From assembly GCA_030620895.1 (NCBI GenBank), contig JAUXIU010000088.1, positions 1 through 5,142 of the forward strand: a stretch of 5,142 bases of DNA. Reading direction: 5' to 3'. Below are positions 1 to 5,142 of this stretch, piece by piece (position 1 is the first letter of the stretch; each line of letters starts with the position of its first letter). Source of the DNA: Deltaproteobacteria bacterium (lineage in GTDB: Bacteria > Desulfobacterota > GWC2-55-46 > S146-70 > JAUXIU01). The notes below the pieces were generated by a model. That model ran no database searches. It had not been told where the DNA came from and saw only the letters and a program-made list of their open reading frames with translations. The translations under genes and the position numbers were made by a program.

Positions 1-805
1 CCCTTTTTGTATAGAGGGCTGCCAGGTTATAGTGTGTAGCATAATCATCCACACCCAGTTCTATCGCCCTCCTGAATTCCGATAACGCCTCGTCTGTGAA
101 CCCTTTTACCATATGGACCTGCCCAATCCCGCTGTGAGCAAAACCGTAGAGCGGATCTATCTCTAATGCCGCTTGAAATGCCCTCTCGGCCTCTTCGACC
201 CGTCCCATCATAAAATATGTCTGCCCGAGGTTGTAATGAGCCACAGAATTCCATGGATTCAATTCAAGGGATAGACTTAGATTCTTTTCAGCCTCTCTCA
301 AAACCCCCTTATCCATATAGAGTTCTCCAAGGTTTACAAAGGCCAGGTGGTTAGATGGCTCGAGATCAGCCATATGGCGATATACCCTTTCTGCCTCGTC
401 TAACATACCCCTTTCTTTATAGATGATACCGATGTTATTGTATGCGTTGTAGAAGTCCGGTTTCATAGAGACAACTTTACCATACTCTTCTATCGCCTCA
501 TCAATTAATCCCTTCTCCTTATAGATAACCCCTAAGTTATAGCGGGCGAGAAAATAGTTTGGCTCAATTGAAAGTGCTGAATTAAACTCCCTTACCGCAT
601 AATCTGAAAGTCCGTCTTCCTTATAGGCAACACCGAGATTATTATGTGGTCTGGCTTTGAATGGCGCCTTTTTAACCGTATCCTCCCATAAACTTATCTC
701 TTCATTCCATAGTCCATTCCTGCTTATGGAAAGCACTGCATAGCAGAGAAGGATTATGATGAGGACCGGATAAGACAGTATCCTATTATATGAGTTGTAG
801 GCCAT
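1..805 (-). CDS. Membrane-anchored TPR protein, C-terminus beyond the left edge
   Basis: The minus-strand frame is open from an ATG at 805 to the window edge, giving 268 visible residues. Residues about 9-27 form one hydrophobic helix (ILSYPVLIIILLCYAVLSI). A short linker follows (SRNGLWNEEISLWEDTVKK), then six complete 34-residue TPR units at about 51-84, 85-118, 119-152, 153-186, 187-220 and 221-254, and the start of a seventh. The TPR signatures are clear, for example YNLGVIYKEKGLIDEAIEEY. TPR arrays are protein-binding scaffolds; no catalytic motif is visible. The helix plus R-N-x-x-W...LWED linker resembles the junction between the last membrane helix and the TPR tail of GT-C-type (TMTC/PMT-like) glycosyltransferases, so this may be a detached or truncated tail of such a protein; that is from memory of the family. 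The start is weakly supported: there is no Shine-Dalgarno sequence, but an in-frame TAA lies 13 codons upstream and no other start codon lies between. It sits 83 bp downstream of the second pilin on the same strand, so a role in pilin assembly or modification is possible but unproven. Confidence 0.85.
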   Translation of the reverse strand, partial: MAYNSYNRILSYPVLIIILLCYAVLSISRNGLWNEEISLWEDTVKKAPFKARPHNNLGVAYKEDGLSDYAVREFNSALSIEPNYFLARYNLGVIYKEKGLIDEAIEEYGKVVSMKPDFYNAYNNIGIIYKERGMLDEAERVYRHMADLEPSNHLAFVNLGELYMDKGVLREAEKNLSLSLELNPWNSVAHYNLGQTYFMMGRVEEAERAFQAALEIDPLYGFAHSGIGQVHMVKGFTDEALSEFRRAIELGVDDYATHYNLAALYTKR

Positions 806-888
806 ATAAGGTGAGTATATGGTGCGGGGATTTGAAAAGGATTAATATTAAACGAACCCCAAAACAGTCTATTAGCCAGATCCCATGA

Positions 889-1326
889 CTAACAGGCCGA
901 ACCGTCAGAGAATTGACATATCCCTGTGCTATCGAGGGTTATAGGACTCATGTCGATACCTGAACTGCTTGTACCTGCACTGCTATTGACAATCTGGATT
1001 CGGTAGGTAGACGTATCAAGTACCGGTGCCGACATTGTATTCCCTTTACTAACCCTCACCATGTTACCACCCCACATACCCTCGTCAGGGCCAGGTCCCA
1101 CATCAGGTGCTGAGGATGGATACGAATCCCAGTCAGTCCGATATGCCTCCAGTGCTATTGAAGCGTTCCTTGAATCAACGATCATGCTTGCCCTTACAGA
1201 CTTCGCTCTGTAGGTCGCAAACTGGGGTATGGCTATGGACGCAAGGATGGCGATGATCGCGATAACTATCAGGAGCTCGATGAGTGTAAAGCCGTCTCTT
1301 TCAGTCATCTTTCTGTCGATCTGCAT
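889..1326 (-). CDS. Second type IVa prepilin (PilA-like)
   Basis: This gene encodes a 145-residue prepilin. The leader (MQIDRKMTERDG) ends in Gly and is followed by the class III pilin signature FTLIELLIVIAIIAILASIA, with Phe at mature +1 and the conserved Glu at +5. The prepilin peptidase should cut after Gly12 and N-methylate the Phe, leaving a 133-residue mature pilin. The hydrophobic helix is followed by a variable globular domain and a C-terminal disulfide loop, Cys137 to Cys145 (CQFSDGSAC). The start at 1326 is chosen because AAGGGG lies 7 nt upstream. The longer open frame starting at 1407 would run through the terminator hairpin and add an implausible 27-residue extension. ATG 1308 (MTERDG) is a less likely alternative start. 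Length and architecture match the upstream pilin, with shared DSRNA, LEAY, GNT and LDSTG blocks and a divergent middle. No strong promoter is visible, so expression is probably by read-through. It could be a minor or alternative pilin subunit. Confidence 0.93.
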   Translation of the reverse strand: MQIDRKMTERDGFTLIELLIVIAIIAILASIAIPQFATYRAKSVRASMIVDSRNASIALEAYRTDWDSYPSSAPDVGPGPDEGMWGGNMVRVSKGNTMSAPVLDTSTYRIQIVNSSAGTSSSGIDMSPITLDSTGICQFSDGSAC

Positions 1327-1333
1327 TTGTATA

Positions 1334-1339
1334 CCCCTT
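1334..1339 (-). promoter_or_regulatory. Ribosome binding site of the second pilin
   Basis: AAGGGG reads on the minus strand, 7 nt before the ATG at 1326. It is weaker than the AAGGAGG of the first pilin, and it decides the start of the second pilin in favour of the 145-residue product. Confidence 0.6.
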
Positions 1340-1367
1340 TTACATTTCTTATAAGATTCCAGGTAAC

Positions 1368-1401
1368 AAAAAAGGGGGACATTCATGTGGTGTCCCCCTT
1401 T
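1368..1401 (-). terminator. Intrinsic terminator between the two pilin genes
   Basis: On the minus strand a perfect 10-bp inverted repeat (AAAGGGGGAC and GTCCCCCTTT, at 1392-1401 and 1371-1380) encloses an 11-nt loop. It runs straight into a six-T tract at 1373-1368. It begins 26 bases after the stop codon of the first pilin and ends 42 bases before the start of the second. The GC-rich stem plus U-run is textbook Rho-independent form. It should stop most pilin transcripts here and stabilise their 3' end, leaving read-through to supply the second pilin. Confidence 0.88.
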
Positions 1402-1427
1402 AATCAATCTACCCCTGTCTTAAATCG

Positions 1428-1865
1428 CTAACAGTTCGAACCGTCATCGAATGTGCATGTCCCTGTGCTATCCAGGCTTAACGGGCTCTTGTCAGTACCG
1501 GCACCACCGTCGTTTGCCACTTCGATAGTATAGGATGAAGCTGTAATGCTGGCCACTGATAGAGTATTTCCCCTGCTCGCCTTTACCCGAAAATCCGTAT
1601 TAGGCCAGTTGCCTGAACCAGGACCAGTAATAGGGTCGCGTGTTTCGGTGGGTCCATATGAGCCATAATCCGTAAAATATGCCTCTAAGACCGTTGCGGC
1701 GTTCCTTGAATCAGCAACCATGCTAGCCCTGGCAGCCCTCTCCCTGTAGCCGCTAAACTGAGGTATGGCTATAGCCGCAAGGATGGCTATGATCGCGATA
1801 ACGATCAAGAGCTCGATAAGGGTAAAACCCCTTTCATCTTTTCTCATTACAGTTTTTGTAAACAT
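1428..1865 (-). CDS. pilA: Type IVa major prepilin PilA
   Basis: This gene encodes a 145-residue prepilin, probably the main structural subunit of a type IVa pilus. The leader MFTKTVMRKDERG ends in Gly13, followed by FTLIELLIVIAIIAILAAIA with Phe +1 and Glu +5, the site of prepilin peptidase cleavage and methylation. The mature pilin is 132 residues: the hydrophobic N-terminal helix (membrane anchor before assembly, filament core after), an amphipathic extension (YRERAARASMVADSRNAATVLEAY), a variable globular head, and a C-terminal loop closed by Cys137 and Cys145 (CTFDDGSNC). The start at 1865 is set by AAGGAGG 6 nt upstream; the open frame extends to 1961, but that extension covers the sigma-54 promoter and cannot be translated from its transcript. 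ATG 1847 is a weaker alternative. The full-consensus sigma-54 promoter, strong RBS and following terminator mark this as the highly expressed pilin under PilR control. It is longer than the roughly 60-residue truncated pilins of Geobacter, so conductive-pilus function should not be assumed. Confidence 0.95.
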   Translation of the reverse strand: MFTKTVMRKDERGFTLIELLIVIAIIAILAAIAIPQFSGYRERAARASMVADSRNAATVLEAYFTDYGSYGPTETRDPITGPGSGNWPNTDFRVKASRGNTLSVASITASSYTIEVANDGGAGTDKSPLSLDSTGTCTFDDGSNC

Positions 1866-1871
1866 GTTATA

Positions 1872-1878
1872 CCTCCTT
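1872..1878 (-). promoter_or_regulatory. Strong ribosome binding site of pilA
   Basis: AAGGAGG reads on the minus strand, 6 nt before the ATG at 1865, within an A-rich and probably unstructured leader. It is a full Shine-Dalgarno match and fixes the pilin start. Confidence 0.88.
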
Positions 1879-1921
1879 TTTGTTTTTTTAGGTACAATTC
1901 TCAGTTCACAGTATAAATATC

Positions 1922-1936
1922 GCAATATCCGTGCCA
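1922..1936 (-). promoter_or_regulatory. Sigma-54 (RpoN) -24/-12 promoter of pilA
   Basis: The minus strand reads TGGCACGGATATTGC, a full match to the sigma-54 consensus TGGCACG-N4-TTGC. The -24 GG falls at 1935-1934 and the -12 GC at 1923-1922. The inferred transcription start is near 1910, giving a leader of about 45 nt. Sigma-54 promoters need an AAA+ activator; the adjacent pilR encodes one with the GAFTGA loop, so PilR is the obvious candidate. The start point and regulator are inferred; the motif is seen directly. Confidence 0.92.
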
Positions 1937-2009
1937 TTTCAATAAAACATAGGAGGAACAAGTAGATACAAATCTGGGTGACTATCGATATCCTTTAAAA
2001 TTACAAATT

Positions 2010-2038
2010 TTGTCACATAATCTGCCGATAATTGTCAC
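2010..2038. promoter_or_regulatory. Putative PilR upstream activating sites (TTGTCAC direct repeats)
   Basis: On the plus strand TTGTCAC occurs at 2010-2016 and again at 2032-2038. The centres are 22 bp apart, about two helical turns, so both face the same side of the helix. They lie about 100 and 125 bp upstream of the inferred start near 1910, a usual distance for enhancer-binding activators of sigma-54. The TGTC core resembles the (C/G)TGTC motif reported for Pseudomonas PilR, though the base before it is T here. An inverted GTGAC at 1978-1982 may be a third half-site. The assignment to PilR is inference. Confidence 0.5.
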
Positions 2039-2042
2039 TTTT

Positions 2043-2069
2043 GCCCCCTGAGTACCGGTATCTGGGGGC
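2043..2069. repeat. GC-armed inverted repeat with inner palindrome
   Basis: GCCCCC at 2043-2048 pairs with GGGGGC at 2064-2069. The 15-base loop holds the 8-bp palindrome TACCGGTA (2053-2060). No T-tract follows on either strand, so it is a poor intrinsic terminator. Its place just upstream of the TTGTCAC repeats, about 135-160 bp before the inferred pilA start, fits an operator or an RNA hairpin at the end of pilR transcripts. Confidence 0.55.
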
Positions 2070-2122
2070 TGTACAATGGATTATACCTGTTTAGAAAATT
2101 TTTTATGTATATTTATGGTTAC

Positions 2123-2158
2123 TACTCAGGTTCAAAGTTCTAACTATGAACCTGAGTA
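2123..2158 (-). terminator. Hairpin after pilR, possible terminator without U-tract
   Basis: TACTCAGGTTCA (2123-2134) and TGAACCTGAGTA (2147-2158) are perfect 12-bp inverted arms. After an A/A mismatch, AGTT and AACT can add four inner pairs around a two-base loop. It begins 12 bases beyond the pilR stop codon, where a terminator of the pilS-pilR transcript would be expected. The bases after it on the minus strand (GTAACCATAAAT) lack a U-run, so termination may be weak or it may mainly protect the 3' end. Confidence 0.5.
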
Positions 2159-2169
2159 TTTACAAATCC

Positions 2170-3561
2170 CTATCCCAATCCATATTTATCCAGTTTATAC
2201 CTCATCGATCTGAAGCTGAGCCTTAATAATCCCGCCGCCTTCTTTTTAACACCACCTGCCTCTCTCAGGGCATCTATTAGTATCCTCTTCTCAAACCCCT
2301 CTATTGTCATCTCAAGGTTTAAGCCATCTGGTGGGATTTTTGTCGGGCCCACAAGATTAATTTCAGTCTCTTCTTCACCTTTATAACCTTCAAGGATATG
2401 GGGCGGCAATCTCTCCGGTAATACTATACCGGAACTCTCCAGCGCAACGCCCCTCTCTATTATATTCTCAAGCTCTCTTGCATTTCCCGGAAATCTATAA
2501 CTTTTTAAATAACCCATTGCCTCAGAGGATATGCCCCTTATATCCTTACCAAGCTTCTTATTGCACTTTTCAAGAAAATGCTCAGCCAGAAGCGGTATAT
2601 CCTCCCTCCTGTCCCTGAGTGGAGGCATCGGTATATGAATCACATTTAGCCTGTAAAACAGGTCCTCTCTGAAATTCCCGTCCCTTATATCGCTTTCTAC
2701 ATCCCTGTTCGAGGCAGATATTATCCTGACATCAATGGTTATATCCTCTGTACTGCCCACCCTCCTGAAGCTATTCTCCTGGATGAATCTCAATAACTTG
2801 ACCTGGAGGTGGAGGGGCATCTCGGTTATCTCATCGAGGAACACCGTCCCTCCATCTGCAACCTCAAATAGCCCGGCCTTATTTGCTATAGCCCCTGTAA
2901 ATGCCCCCTTCTGATGTCCGAATAGCTCACTCTCGAGAAGGTTCTCCGGGATGGCACCGCAATTTATGGCAACAAAAGACTTATCCTTCCTTCCTCCTTC
3001 ATAATGTATGGCCCTTGCAACAAGTTCTTTTCCTGTACCACTCTCGCCTGTTATAAATATATTCGTCTTTGTGTCGACCACCCTTCTTATAAGGTCATAT
3101 ACTGCAAGCATACTGGGGCTAGTGCCGATGAGGTTTGAAAAACCATACTTCCCCTTAAGTTCCCTTCTGAGGAGTAAATTCTCTTTTTCAAGCCTCTTTA
3201 GATCAAGGGCCTTTATTATATGTAACTTAATATCATCAACCTTAAACGGTTTTGTAAAGTAATCATAAGCCCCCAGCTTCATAGCCTCGATGGCCGTATC
3301 CACTGATGCGTAAGCTGTTATCATTATTACTATCGTCTCAGGACTAATCTCCTTGACTGCCTTTAGAAGCCCTATTCCACCCATGCCAGGCATCTTTATG
3401 TCCGTGATGACAAGACCACATGAGTTTTTCTTTAAATATTCAACTGCCTGCTCACCCGAGGAACAGGTTGAAACTCTAAACCCTTCCTTCTTGAGCATTA
3501 TCTCGAAGAAATCGCGCATCCCCTTTTCATCGTCTACTACGAGTATCTTTTCTTTTGGCAT
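2170..3561 (-). CDS. pilR: PilR, sigma-54-dependent response regulator of pilin transcription
   Basis: This is a 463-residue NtrC-family activator of usual length. The receiver domain (about 4-120) has the acidic pair Asp10/Asp11, phosphoacceptor Asp54 (VITDIKMPG) and Lys104 (FTKPF). The AAA+ domain (about 143-375) has Walker A GESGTGKE (172-179), the sigma-54 contact loop GAFTGA (219-224), Walker B GGTVFLDE (237-244), an arginine-finger region (FREDLFYRLNV, 297-307) and FPGNARELEN (357-366). A C-terminal Fis-type HTH (about 418-463) carries GGVKKKAAGLLRLSFRSMRY. Phosphorylated by its partner kinase, it should oligomerise and use ATP hydrolysis to open sigma-54 promoters. Its ATG follows the pilS TAA directly with no spacer and only a weak RBS, which suggests translational coupling. 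Domain order alone would fit any NtrC-type regulator; the PilR call rests on the PilS-like partner and the sigma-54 promoter before the adjacent pilin gene. All key residues are intact. Confidence 0.93.
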   Translation of the reverse strand: MPKEKILVVDDEKGMRDFFEIMLKKEGFRVSTCSSGEQAVEYLKKNSCGLVITDIKMPGMGGIGLLKAVKEISPETIVIMITAYASVDTAIEAMKLGAYDYFTKPFKVDDIKLHIIKALDLKRLEKENLLLRRELKGKYGFSNLIGTSPSMLAVYDLIRRVVDTKTNIFITGESGTGKELVARAIHYEGGRKDKSFVAINCGAIPENLLESELFGHQKGAFTGAIANKAGLFEVADGGTVFLDEITEMPLHLQVKLLRFIQENSFRRVGSTEDITIDVRIISASNRDVESDIRDGNFREDLFYRLNVIHIPMPPLRDRREDIPLLAEHFLEKCNKKLGKDIRGISSEAMGYLKSYRFPGNARELENIIERGVALESSGIVLPERLPPHILEGYKGEEETEINLVGPTKIPPDGLNLEMTIEGFEKRILIDALREAGGVKKKAAGLLRLSFRSMRYKLDKYGLG

Positions 3562-5142
3562 TTAACCCACCATCTCACCAGCCCCTGCCAATGGCAGGAT
3601 TATTTTAAAGGTAGTACCACTCCCCATTTTGCTTTTAACGATTATCCTGCCTCCATGACTCCCTATGACCCTGTGGACAAGTGCCAGACCAAGACCGGTA
3701 CCTGACTCCCTCATTGAGAAAAATGGATCGAATATCTTCTTCATGTTCGCCGGCTTAATGCCCTTTCCACTGTCCGATACGGTTATCCTGGCGGTATGTC
3801 CGGGACCGAGCTGACTGTTAATCTCCAACTTCCCCCCTTCAGGCATCGATTGTGCCGCATTCAGAAAGAGATTCCAGAAGGCCTGTTTTAACTGCCTTAT
3901 ATCACCCTCAATTAACATATCAGAAGTTGTTCCTACAGATATATCTACCCCGCTTGCCTCAGGACTGTTACTAAAGACCCCAATTAGATCTTCTAACAGT
4001 GTTTTTAAGCTTACAACCTCCCTTTTGCTCGGCGCTGGTCTTGCGAACAGAAGAAAGTCGGTGATAAGCCCGTTTAATCTCTCAGTCTCACTTAGTATTA
4101 TATCCATCAGCCTGCGGCTCTCAATATCACCAGGCTTAAGATCTTCTTTTAGAACCTGTATGGATCCACTCATAGAGGCAAGAGGGTTTCTTACCTCATG
4201 TGCAATACCTGCTGCGAGTTCACCAAGGGATTTCAGCCTCTCATCTCTCTTCAACTGCTCCTCCATCTCTCTCATACGTGTAAGGTCCTGAAAGATGATT
4301 ATCTTATCAGCATCAACATCCTCAGGTGTTGATATTGATAAACCTATGAATAGCTCAACTCCATCAGCCCTTCTTAAAGTCTTCTCTACCCTGAAAGGGA
4401 GATCATTCCCAAGGGATAACAGATTGGCCATCAGATCAGGAAATACCTCACTTACATCCTTATAATAGACATCCCTGAGAAAATATCCTGTAAGCTTCTC
4501 AGCGTTCTTATTGAAAGAGGTAATCCTGTTGTTTTTATCGAGGGTTAGGATACCGCTATTTATGTTCTCCACAATATAATTATTTAACTTCTCAAGCCTC
4601 TTAAAATCTATCTCTCTCTTCTCGAGCCTCCTCTCTACCCTTGCTGTCCGTTCAGAGAGATAACCTGTTAGATACGCAATCACAAAGAAGGCAAGTATAT
4701 TGGTAACGATAGTGGTCAGGATGTCATCCCAGGCATATAACATACCAGAGGATATGACCTTATATTTCTGTGGCAATATCTTGTAGAAATCAAGGTCCAT
4801 TATTAAACCATAGGCTATACTTGAGGCCGATGCTGCATAGAAGCCTCCCCGCCTGCCTAGAAAGATACTTCCGCTTATTATAGCCAGGAAATACAATGGG
4901 GAGAGGAAGCTATCCACTCCGCCAGTTACATATATGATAGCTGTAACAAGGAGAATATCGAATAATACCTGCCAATGGGCAAACGCCATCAACCCTTTAA
5001 GCCATCGAAGGAAGAGGAGATAGAGTATCGTTAAAAAGCATATGCCTATGATTATGTTGTAGAGGGGATATAGCTGTGGGCGGAATGGTGAGTCAGCTTT
5101 AATCTGAAACCAGGCCGTTACTCCAAGGAAGAGAACAGCAAA
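3562..5142 (-). CDS. pilS: PilS-type membrane sensor histidine kinase, N-terminus beyond the right edge
   Basis: The frame is open from the TAA at 3562 through the window edge, giving 526 visible residues. A start at TTG 4992 would be wrong: the 50 codons upstream continue in frame and encode more membrane helices (for example GICFLTILYLLFLRWL), with no ATG, so the true start lies outside. By visible residue, about six hydrophobic segments lie near 1-13, 27-45, 57-75, 79-96, 99-117 and 140-162. A charged coiled linker (163-188) and a PAS domain (about 188-290) follow. The HisKA H-box has phospho-accepting His315 (GIAHEVRNPLAS). The HATPase domain has an N-box (NLFLNAAQ, Asn428), G1 box DSGKGI (Asp457), F-box FDPFF and G2 box GTGLGLAL (481-488). 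The kinase should autophosphorylate and pass phosphate to Asp54 of PilR. In PilS of Pseudomonas the membrane part senses pilin in the inner membrane; a similar signal is inferred here. pilR starts at the next base. Confidence 0.92.
   Translation of the reverse strand, partial: FAVLFLGVTAWFQIKADSPFRPQLYPLYNIIIGICFLTILYLLFLRWLKGLMAFAHWQVLFDILLVTAIIYVTGGVDSFLSPLYFLAIISGSIFLGRRGGFYAASASSIAYGLIMDLDFYKILPQKYKVISSGMLYAWDDILTTIVTNILAFFVIAYLTGYLSERTARVERRLEKREIDFKRLEKLNNYIVENINSGILTLDKNNRITSFNKNAEKLTGYFLRDVYYKDVSEVFPDLMANLLSLGNDLPFRVEKTLRRADGVELFIGLSISTPEDVDADKIIIFQDLTRMREMEEQLKRDERLKSLGELAAGIAHEVRNPLASMSGSIQVLKEDLKPGDIESRRLMDIILSETERLNGLITDFLLFARPAPSKREVVSLKTLLEDLIGVFSNSPEASGVDISVGTTSDMLIEGDIRQLKQAFWNLFLNAAQSMPEGGKLEINSQLGPGHTARITVSDSGKGIKPANMKKIFDPFFSMRESGTGLGLALVHRVIGSHGGRIIVKSKMGSGTTFKIILPLAGAGEMVG

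Larger units (their letters stand above)
1866..2169. other. pilR-pilA intergenic control region (304 bp)
   Basis: I see no gene here on either strand. From the pilR side it holds a long hairpin 12 bases after the pilR stop (2123-2158), an AT-rich stretch (2080-2120), a GC-armed inverted repeat (2043-2069), two TTGTCAC direct repeats (2010-2038), an AT-rich dyad AAAATT-ACA-AATTTT (1997-2011) that may ease DNA bending between activator and promoter, the palindrome TATCGATA (1983-1990), the sigma-54 promoter (1922-1936), and the pilA leader with its RBS. Confidence 0.8.

Noticed and set aside
45..254. Minus-strand open frame of 69 codons
   Set aside because: It overlaps the TPR gene in another frame; the TPR frame has clear 34-residue periodicity and this one has no recognisable feature.
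1327..1407. N-terminal extension of the second pilin to an ATG at 1407
   Set aside because: It would be translated through the terminator hairpin and gives an atypical pilin leader; AAGGGG before the ATG at 1326 gives a normal 12-residue leader.
1951..1956. Plus-strand AGGAGG that looks like a ribosome binding site
   Set aside because: No start codon with an open frame follows at a suitable distance on the plus strand.
1866..1961. N-terminal extension of the first pilin to 1961
   Set aside because: It covers the sigma-54 promoter and lies upstream of the inferred transcript start; AAGGAGG supports the start at 1865.
1765..1965. Plus-strand open frame of 66 codons across the first pilin start
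   Set aside because: It is antisense to the pilin helix and promoter and has no RBS; its hydrophobic look comes from the complement of the pilin helix.
2080..2085. Minus-strand TATAAT that could be a sigma-70 -10 element upstream of pilA
   Set aside because: No acceptable -35 box lies 16-18 bp upstream (the site reads ACATAA) and there is no extended -10 TGn; the surrounding DNA is AT-rich, so chance is likely.
3008..3565. Two plus-strand open frames antisense to pilR (3008-3262 and 3353-3565)
   Set aside because: Both are shadows of pilR with no family resemblance or start signals.
4025..4291. Plus-strand open frame antisense to pilS
   Set aside because: It is a shadow of the kinase domain coding sequence with low-complexity Ser/Leu content.

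Overview
All genes lie on the minus strand, and the window is a type IV pilus regulation and pilin locus. In transcription order (high to low coordinates) it holds: a PilS-type membrane sensor histidine kinase cut by the right edge (5142 to 3562); its NtrC-family response regulator PilR, starting at the base after the pilS stop codon (3561 to 2170); a 304-base intergenic control region; a first type IVa major-type prepilin (1865 to 1428); a strong intrinsic terminator; a second prepilin of the same length (1326 to 889); and a membrane-anchored TPR protein that runs off the left edge (805 to 1).

The circuit can be read from the sequence. PilS is a multi-TM, PAS, HisKA, HATPase kinase. PilR has a receiver domain, an AAA+ domain with the GAFTGA sigma-54 contact loop, and a Fis-type HTH. 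About 300 bases downstream, upstream of the first pilin, lies a full-consensus sigma-54 -24/-12 promoter (TGGCACG-N4-TTGC). Two TTGTCAC direct repeats sit 22 bp apart at about -100 and -125, a suitable place for an activator. The inferred 5' leader is about 45 nt and ends in a perfect AAGGAGG Shine-Dalgarno sequence. The terminator between the pilins should make the first pilin the abundant product and the second a read-through product.

The organism looks like a Gram-negative bacterium with moderate GC, frequent AGG/AGA Arg and ATA Ile codons, and the pilS-pilR-pilA order seen in Desulfobacterota (Geobacter-like) and similar lineages such as Nitrospirota. This is a guess from gene order and protein style; the sequence does not fix the taxon.

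Most of the window is a well-preserved version of a known system. The least ordinary parts are the TPR gene, which looks like the last membrane helix plus TPR tail of a GT-C-type membrane glycosyltransferase without its catalytic part; the tandem pilins separated by a terminator; and two strong inverted repeats in the pilR-pilA intergenic region that lack the U-tract of ordinary terminators.
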